In this document: one piece after another, positions 58,277-64,000 of the stretch
How the letters are laid out: the number at the start of each line of letters is the position of its first letter
Numbering within the stretch: position 1 is the stretch's first letter
Source: Phytopseudomonas flavescens
GTDB lineage: Bacteria; Pseudomonadota; Gammaproteobacteria; Pseudomonadales; Pseudomonadaceae
Direction: 5' to 3'
DNA length: 64,000 bases
Assembly: GCF_900100535.1 (NCBI RefSeq)
Contig: NZ_FNDG01000010.1
Span: 1-64,000 of the forward strand
Translations under genes and position numbers: made by a program
The notes under the pieces: generated by a model
Told to the model about the DNA's origin: nothing
Seen by the model: the letters and a program-made list of their open reading frames with translations, nothing else
The model's database searches: none

Positions 58277-58558
58277 TCACATGTGTCCGACTTCGTCGGG
58301 CAACTCGTAGAAGCTGGCATGGCGGTAGACCTTGTCGTCGGAGGGGACGAACAGCGGGTCTTTCTCGTCCGGCGAGGAGGCGACGATCAGCGCCGACGGC
58401 ACCACCCACAGGCTCACGCCTTCGCTGCGGCGGGTGTACAGCTCACGGGCGTTCTCGATGGCCATGGCGGAATCGGCGGCATGCACGCTGCCGACGTGTT
58501 TGTGATTGAGGCCGTGCTTGCTGCGCACGAACACTTCGTAAAGGGTCCACTCGGACAT
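58277..58558 (-). CDS. paaB: PaaB: phenylacetyl-CoA epoxidase small subunit
   Basis: A 93-residue subunit beginning MSEWTLYEVFVRSKHGLNHK, the family signature, with HVGSVHAADSAMAIENAREL following. E. coli PaaB is 95 residues. It stabilises the PaaAC core. 34 bases after paaA. Confidence 0.95.
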   Translation of the reverse strand: MSEWTLYEVFVRSKHGLNHKHVGSVHAADSAMAIENARELYTRRSEGVSLWVVPSALIVASSPDEKDPLFVPSDDKVYRHASFYELPDEVGHM

Positions 58559-58592
58559 GTTCTTGATCTCCGGATCAGGCAGGCTTTTTCGC

Positions 58593-59585
58593 TCAAGCGG
58601 CGTTGCGCTTGGCTTGTTGTTTTTTCGCGTAGGCCACGGCGGCCTCACGGACCCAGGCACCGTCTTCGATGGCCTTGCGGCGTGTGGCGACCCGTTCCAC
58701 GTTGCACGGACCGTTGCCCTTGAGCACTTGATAGAATTCGGCCCACTGGATATCGCCGAAGTCATAGTGGCCGCGCGCCTCGTTCCACTTCAGGTTCGGG
58801 TCGGGGGCGCTGCAGCCGAGCAGCTCGAGCTGCGGCACGGTCTGGTCGACGAAGCGCTGGCGCAGTTCGTCGTTGCTCTGGCGCTTGATCTTCCAGGCCA
58901 TGGACTGGGCGCTGTTCGGCGAGTCGGCGTCGCTCGGGCCGAACATCATCAGCGATGGCCACCACAGGCGGTTGATCGCGTCCTGGACCATGTCCTTCTG
59001 CGCCTGGGTGCCGTGGCGCATCATGGTCAGGAGGATTTCGTAGCCCTGGCGCTGGTGGAAGCTTTCTTCCTTGCAGATGCGCACCATGGCGCGCGAGTAG
59101 GGACCGTAGGACGTGCGCTGCAGCACCACCTGGTTGACGATGGCGGCGCCATCGACCAGCCAGCCCACGGCCCCCATGTCGGCCCAGCTCAGGGTCGGGT
59201 AATTGAAGATGCTCGAATACTTGGCCTTGCCGCTGTGCAGCTTGGCGATCTCTTCGTCACGGTCGGCGCCGAGGGTCTCCATGGCGCTGTAGAGATACAG
59301 GCCGTGACCGGCCTCGTCCTGGATCTTGGCCATCAGTTGCAGCTTGCGTTTGAGGCTGGGCGCGCGCGTCACCCAATTGCCCTCGGGCAGCATGCCGACG
59401 ATCTCCGAGTGGGCGTGCTGGGAAATCTGTCGAATCAGGGTCTGCCGGTAGGCGTCCGGCATCCAGTTCTTCGCTTCGATCTTGATCTCGGCATCGATCT
59501 TTTCCTGGAAGGCGCGTTCCTCTGGGGCCATTTCATCCAGCGCCTTGATGCGCTTGACGCCGGTCTCGACGAGTTGTGCGTACAT
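58593..59585 (-). CDS. paaA: PaaA: phenylacetyl-CoA epoxidase catalytic subunit
   Basis: A 330-residue di-iron monooxygenase subunit that forms the ring 1,2-epoxide of phenylacetyl-CoA. The di-iron ligand motifs are visible as [15 protein letters not shown] (E-x-x-H) and [15 protein letters not shown] (E-x-x-H), with an earlier acidic residue near [13 protein letters not shown]. Length equals E. coli PaaA (309) with a short N-terminal extension. First gene of the paaABCDE set; a 577-base region upstream probably holds its promoter. Confidence 0.95.
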   Translation of the reverse strand: MYAQLVETGVKRIKALDEMAPEERAFQEKIDAEIKIEAKNWMPDAYRQTLIRQISQHAHSEIVGMLPEGNWVTRAPSLKRKLQLMAKIQDEAGHGLYLYSAMETLGADRDEEIAKLHSGKAKYSSIFNYPTLSWADMGAVGWLVDGAAIVNQVVLQRTSYGPYSRAMVRICKEESFHQRQGYEILLTMMRHGTQAQKDMVQDAINRLWWPSLMMFGPSDADSPNSAQSMAWKIKRQSNDELRQRFVDQTVPQLELLGCSAPDPNLKWNEARGHYDFGDIQWAEFYQVLKGNGPCNVERVATRRKAIEDGAWVREAAVAYAKKQQAKRNAA

Positions 59586-59641
59586 GCTGTGCCTCCGGCT
59601 TTTCGGTTGTTGGGGTGGGCTTGGGCCATGGGTGTAGTTTT

Positions 59642-59829
59642 AAGCGATACAGGAATAAATATCAAACTAAAAATAGTGTGTTGTGTTTGTTTTTTGTATC
59701 GCTTTGGGCCGCTGTTGAGAGCAGCATCCAGAACCGTGGCAGCTTCGGCTGGTTTGTTGAGGTATATGGTGTTGCGGCGGAGGTATTCGGTTGGAGGGAG
59801 GGCTTTTCTGGTAAAAAGTAAAGCGATAC
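59642..59829. promoter_or_regulatory. Three AAGCGATAC motifs upstream of paaA
   Basis: AAGCGATAC occurs at 59642-59650, as its reverse complement GTATCGCTT at 59696-59704, and again at 59821-59829. The first two form an inverted pair 45 bases apart in the AT-rich region 57 bases before the paaA start. They are candidate sites for the phenylacetyl-CoA-responsive repressor; which regulator family is used is not visible in this window. Confidence 0.55.
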
Positions 59830-59980
59830 GGTTTTTTTATTTTAATCCGGTTGCTGATGTTTAATTTTTTCGTAAAGGGATACCGCTGTGAGGTGGCGGT
59901 GAGGGCTGCTGCTGCCTGCTTGGGGAGAGGGATAGGGGCACACGAGGGAGGGCGCCCAGATAAATCCTCAGCCATGAAAA

Positions 59981-60143
59981 AGCCCCGCACAGCAGGTTGT
60001 GTGAAAACTACTGCACTCGGTCATGCGGCGTAAAAACCGGCTCAAAATGCTCATTTACAACTCGTAAACTGCGCTTTTTCGCCGGTTTTTGCCTTGCCTG
60101 ACCTTCGCTCGCTACGTTTTCACACGGCCTGACAGGCGGGGCT
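59981..60143 (-). terminator. paaK terminator with a long palindrome in its loop
   Basis: On the minus strand AGCCCCGC (after paaK) pairs with GCGGGGCT, which is followed by TTTT: a standard terminator, except that about 145 bases separate the arms. Within, GTGTGAAAAC (59999-60008) pairs with GTTTTCACAC (60116-60125), and AAAAACCGGC (60032-60041) with GCCGGTTTTT (60081-60090). The internal segment looks like a repeat element that landed in the terminator loop. Confidence 0.65.
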
Positions 60144-60162
60144 TCGTTGCAGCGCTAAACGA

Positions 60163-61470
<1,308 letters not shown>

Positions 61471-61565
61471 GGTCGTTCACTCGAATTGTTCTTGTTGAGG
61501 TCGTGCCTCTGAGTGCTGAGGCGGAGCATACGCCTCGCCTCGTGCTTTGCATCGCGTTCTACGTA

Positions 61566-62771
61566 TCAGGCTCTTTCGATGATCAGGGCAATGCCCTGGC
61601 CGACGCCGATGCACATGGTGCACAGCGCATAGCGGCCCTGACGCAGTTCCAGCTCGTGCAGGGCGGTGGTGACCAGGCGCGCGCCACTCATGCCCAGCGG
61701 ATGGCCGAGGGCGATGGCGCCGCCGTTGGGGTTGACCCGAGCGTCATCGTCGGCCAGGCCAAGCTCGCGCAGCACGGCCAGGCCCTGGGCGGCGAAGGCT
61801 TCATTGAGTTCGATCACGTCCATGTCGGCCAGCGACAGGTTGGCCATTTCCAGGACCTTGCGCGTGGCCGGTACCGGGCCAATGCCCATGATCCGTGGTT
61901 CGACGCCAGCGGTGGCCATCGCCAACACTCGGGCGCGCGCCTTGAGGCCGAAGCGTGCGGCCGCCTGCGGGCTGGCCAGGAGCAGGGCGCAGGCACCGTC
62001 GTTGATCCCCGAGGCATTGCCGGCGGTGACGCTGCCGCCTTCGCGGAATGGCGTGGCGAGCTTGGCCAGCTGTTCGAGGGTGGTGTCGGCGCGTGGGTGT
62101 TCGTCCTGCTCGACCCGTTTGTCCGGGCCTTTGCGTTGGGGAATTTCCACCGCCACGATTTCCTCGGCCAGGCGACCGCTGGCCTGGGCGGCGGCGGTCT
62201 TCTGCTGGCTGCGCAGGGCGAAGGCATCCTGGTCGGCGCGGGAAATGTCGAACTGCTCGGCGACGTTCTCGGCGGTCTCCGGCATGGAGTCGATGCCGAA
62301 TTGTTTCTGCATCAGTTGGTTGACGAAGCGCCAGCCGATGGTGGTATCGAAGATCTCCGCACTGCGGCCGAAGACCTGTTCGGATTTGCCCATGACGAAG
62401 GGCGCGCGGGACATGGACTCGACACCACCGGCGATCATCAGCCCGGCCTCGCCGGCACGAATCGCTCGGGCAGCCGTGCCGATGGCATCCAGACCGGAGC
62501 CGCACAGTCGGTTGAGGGTGGTGCCGGGCACGCTGATCGGCAGGCCGGCGAGCAGGCCGGCCATACGCGCGACGTTGCGGTTGTCTTCGCCGGCCTGGTT
62601 GGCGCAGCCGTAGATCACATCGTCGATGGCGCTCCAGTCCAGCTTGGGATGGCGCTGCAGCAGGGCGCGGATCGGTACCGCGCCGAGGTCGTCGGCACGC
62701 ACGCCGGACAGGACGCCGGCGTAGCGTCCGATGGGCGTACGGATGGCGTCGATGATCAGGGCGTCATTCAT
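61566..62771 (-). CDS. paaJ: PaaJ: 3-oxoadipyl-CoA/3-oxo-5,6-dehydrosuberyl-CoA thiolase
   Basis: A 401-residue thiolase for the last cleavages of the pathway, giving acetyl-CoA and succinyl-CoA. Nucleophile Cys in TLNRLCGSGLDAIGTAAR near residue 91, His in NPNGGAIALGHPLGMSGAR, and second Cys in CTMCIGVGQG. Very similar to beta-ketoadipyl-CoA thiolase PcaF. It overlaps paaI by 8 bases. Confidence 0.94.
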   Translation of the reverse strand: MNDALIIDAIRTPIGRYAGVLSGVRADDLGAVPIRALLQRHPKLDWSAIDDVIYGCANQAGEDNRNVARMAGLLAGLPISVPGTTLNRLCGSGLDAIGTAARAIRAGEAGLMIAGGVESMSRAPFVMGKSEQVFGRSAEIFDTTIGWRFVNQLMQKQFGIDSMPETAENVAEQFDISRADQDAFALRSQQKTAAAQASGRLAEEIVAVEIPQRKGPDKRVEQDEHPRADTTLEQLAKLATPFREGGSVTAGNASGINDGACALLLASPQAAARFGLKARARVLAMATAGVEPRIMGIGPVPATRKVLEMANLSLADMDVIELNEAFAAQGLAVLRELGLADDDARVNPNGGAIALGHPLGMSGARLVTTALHELELRQGRYALCTMCIGVGQGIALIIERA

Positions 62772-63213
62772 TGGGGGTCTCCTGGTCGAGCAAGGTGCCG
62801 CGCACCTGGTAGGACTTGCCGTGGAACAGGGCGATCAACTGGCCCTGCTGGTTTTCGATGCGCACGTCGTAGTTGCCGGTGCGGCCGCTGCGGCTCTGCT
62901 CGATGGCGGTGGCGGTGAGCAGGTCGCCTTCACGGCCGGGCGCCACGTAGTCGATGCTGCAGCCAATGGCCACGGTGATACGGTCATAGGTGTTGCAAGC
63001 GAAAGCGAATGCCGAGTCGGCCAGGGCGAACAGGTAGCCACCGTGGCAGGTACCGACGCCTTGCAGCATGTCGGCGCGCACGCTCATCGACAGGCTGGCG
63101 CGACCGGGAGCGACCGCGAGCAATTGCATGCCCAGGGCGCGGCTGGCGGTGTCGCGTTCGTACAGGGTGCTGGCGCAGGCTTCGGCCAGGCGCTGGGCGG
63201 CATCGTCAGTCAT
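62764..63213 (-). CDS. paaI: PaaI: hydroxyphenylacetyl-CoA thioesterase
   Basis: A 149-residue hot-dog-fold thioesterase, thought to rescue CoA from dead-end intermediates. MLQGVGTCHGGYLFALADSA with the catalytic Asp/Gly region and SIDYVAPGREGDLLTATA are typical. Start at ATG 63213; an earlier in-frame Met lies within paaH. It overlaps paaH and paaJ by 8 bases on each side, so the three are co-translated. Confidence 0.94.
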   Translation of the reverse strand: MTDDAAQRLAEACASTLYERDTASRALGMQLLAVAPGRASLSMSVRADMLQGVGTCHGGYLFALADSAFAFACNTYDRITVAIGCSIDYVAPGREGDLLTATAIEQSRSGRTGNYDVRIENQQGQLIALFHGKSYQVRGTLLDQETPNE

Positions 63214-64000
63214 GCAGGTTTCTCCTTTCGGCAGCGCGGCGGCGCAGCAGCAGCGACGGGCGATAGCGGCTTTCACCGTAGACCGCCTGCAGGTTGTCCA
63301 GGGTGTTCAGCACCTGCTCCAGGCCGATGGCGTCGGCCCAGGCCAGCGGCCCGCGCGGGTAATTGACCCCGGCGCACATGGCCAGGTCGATGTCGTGGGC
63401 ATTGGCTACACCATGCAGCAGGGCGTCGGCAGCCTCGTTGGCGAGCATGGCGACGGTGCGCAGCACGGCCAGGCCGGGCGTGTCGGTCAATCGGTTGACC
63501 TTGAGGCCGGCGCGTTGCAGCAGCGCCACGGCCTCCTGCAGCGCCTGCTCGCTGGTACCGTGGGCGGCGCTGATGGCGATGCGCTCTGCGCGGCCGAAGT
63601 CGAGGGCCAGGTCGAACAGGACCAGGTTGCTCAGGCCATCGTCGAGGGCGCGCTGGCTGGCCAGGCGACCATCGCTCAAGGCCAGGGTGGCGTCGCCGAC
63701 GCGCAACAGGCCGGCGCCATCGCGCCAGATGACCTGCACGCCGTTGGCTTGCAGGCGCTCGATCAGCGGCTTGGCGATGCCCAGGTCGCCTTCGACCACG
63801 CAGTGGCTGACACCTACGCTGCTGCGGGTGTCCTGTGGTTGCGGACGTTCGGCGCCCTCGGCATAGCGGTAGAAACCCTGGCCGCTCTTGCGCCCCAGGC
63901 GGCCGGCATCGAGCAGTTCTTTCTGGATCAGCGACGGCTGGAAACGGAAGTCGCCGTAGTAGGCGTCGAACACCGAGCAGGTCACCGCGTAGTTGACGTC
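63206..64000 (-). CDS. paaH: PaaH: 3-hydroxyadipyl-CoA dehydrogenase, cut by the window end
   Basis: The C-terminal part (about 265 residues) of a long 3-hydroxyacyl-CoA dehydrogenase; the N-terminal NAD-binding domain lies beyond 64000. Visible parts are the first C-terminal helical domain (RLGRKSGQGFYRYAEG), a degenerate second NAD-like segment, and a second helical domain (LRTVAMLANEAADALLHGV, CAGVNYPRGPLAWADAIGL). The duplicated C-terminus is typical of PaaH/PaaC-type dehydrogenases (about 500 residues). Confidence 0.93.
   Translation of the reverse strand, partial: DVNYAVTCSVFDAYYGDFRFQPSLIQKELLDAGRLGRKSGQGFYRYAEGAERPQPQDTRSSVGVSHCVVEGDLGIAKPLIERLQANGVQVIWRDGAGLLRVGDATLALSDGRLASQRALDDGLSNLVLFDLALDFGRAERIAISAAHGTSEQALQEAVALLQRAGLKVNRLTDTPGLAVLRTVAMLANEAADALLHGVANAHDIDLAMCAGVNYPRGPLAWADAIGLEQVLNTLDNLQAVYGESRYRPSLLLRRRAAERRNLHD

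Larger units (their letters stand above)
59586..60162. other. Intergenic region between paaK and paaA
   Basis: 577 bases with no supported gene. The paaA side (59600-59880) is AT-rich and contains three copies of AAGCGATAC. The paaK side (59981-60143) contains a terminator whose loop is filled by a long nested palindrome. Open frames here lack ribosome sites or similarity. Confidence 0.7.

Noticed and set aside
59586..60033. Small genes in the paaA-paaK gap
   Set aside because: The frames overlap repeats and AT-rich promoter sequence and encode low-complexity peptides.

Overview
The window is a GC-rich chromosomal segment of a Pseudomonas-type gammaproteobacterium. The calls rest on recognisable families (MorA, EttA, Rtc RNA repair, Dpp/PsdR/MdpA, RoxSR, MagA-F, Paa phenylacetate genes). 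From memory, the two flanks also follow P. aeruginosa PAO1 gene order (roughly PA4601-PA4581/PA4588 on the left, PA4513-PA4487 on the right). That synteny was recalled, not computed.

Layout. 0.1-6.4 kb: the c-di-GMP protein morA and the translation factor ettA. 6.6-15.2 kb: an RNA-repair island. The minus-strand operon reads rsr (Ro60 orthologue) - five tandem Y-RNA/tRNA-like elements - rtcB - HEAT-repeat gene - RlaP-type nucleotidyltransferase - rtcA. It has a sigma-54 promoter and is divergent from the CARF-AAA+ activator rtcR. 15.4-17.5 kb: gdhA and an orphan gene. 17.5-24.4 kb: an AT-rich acquired island. It holds a compact minus-strand operon (Cys-rich-tailed protein, ABC exporter, JmjC/cupin oxygenase, small protein, NTF2-like protein, HpaB-like flavin monooxygenase) that looks like a peptide-modification system, followed by a decayed IS30-family element and a scrambled flavoprotein gene. 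25.8-35.6 kb: dipeptide transport and its control (dppF, D, C, B, A, psdR, mdpA, second dppA) with palindromic operator candidates. 35.8-39.8 kb: a SIMPL protein, roxS-roxR, an AEC transporter. 40.2-50.4 kb: magABCDEF, centred on an alpha-2-macroglobulin. 50.5-64 kb: phenylacetate catabolism (paaZ, porin, permease, paaE-D-C-B-A, paaK, paaJ, paaI and a paaH cut by the window end).

The strongest signal is at 11.19-11.78 kb on the minus strand. Five consecutive units each start with a strand carrying CGAATG and end with a strand that pairs perfectly or nearly so with it, sequences differing between units while pairing is kept. Three units enclose a circularly permuted tRNA (T arm - closed acceptor hairpin - D arm), one encloses a T arm and acceptor hairpin only, and one has neither. 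Lying between the Ro60 orthologue and the RNA ligase, they are best read as an array of Y RNAs graded in tRNA mimicry. The second point of interest is the putative modified-peptide operon in the AT-rich island.
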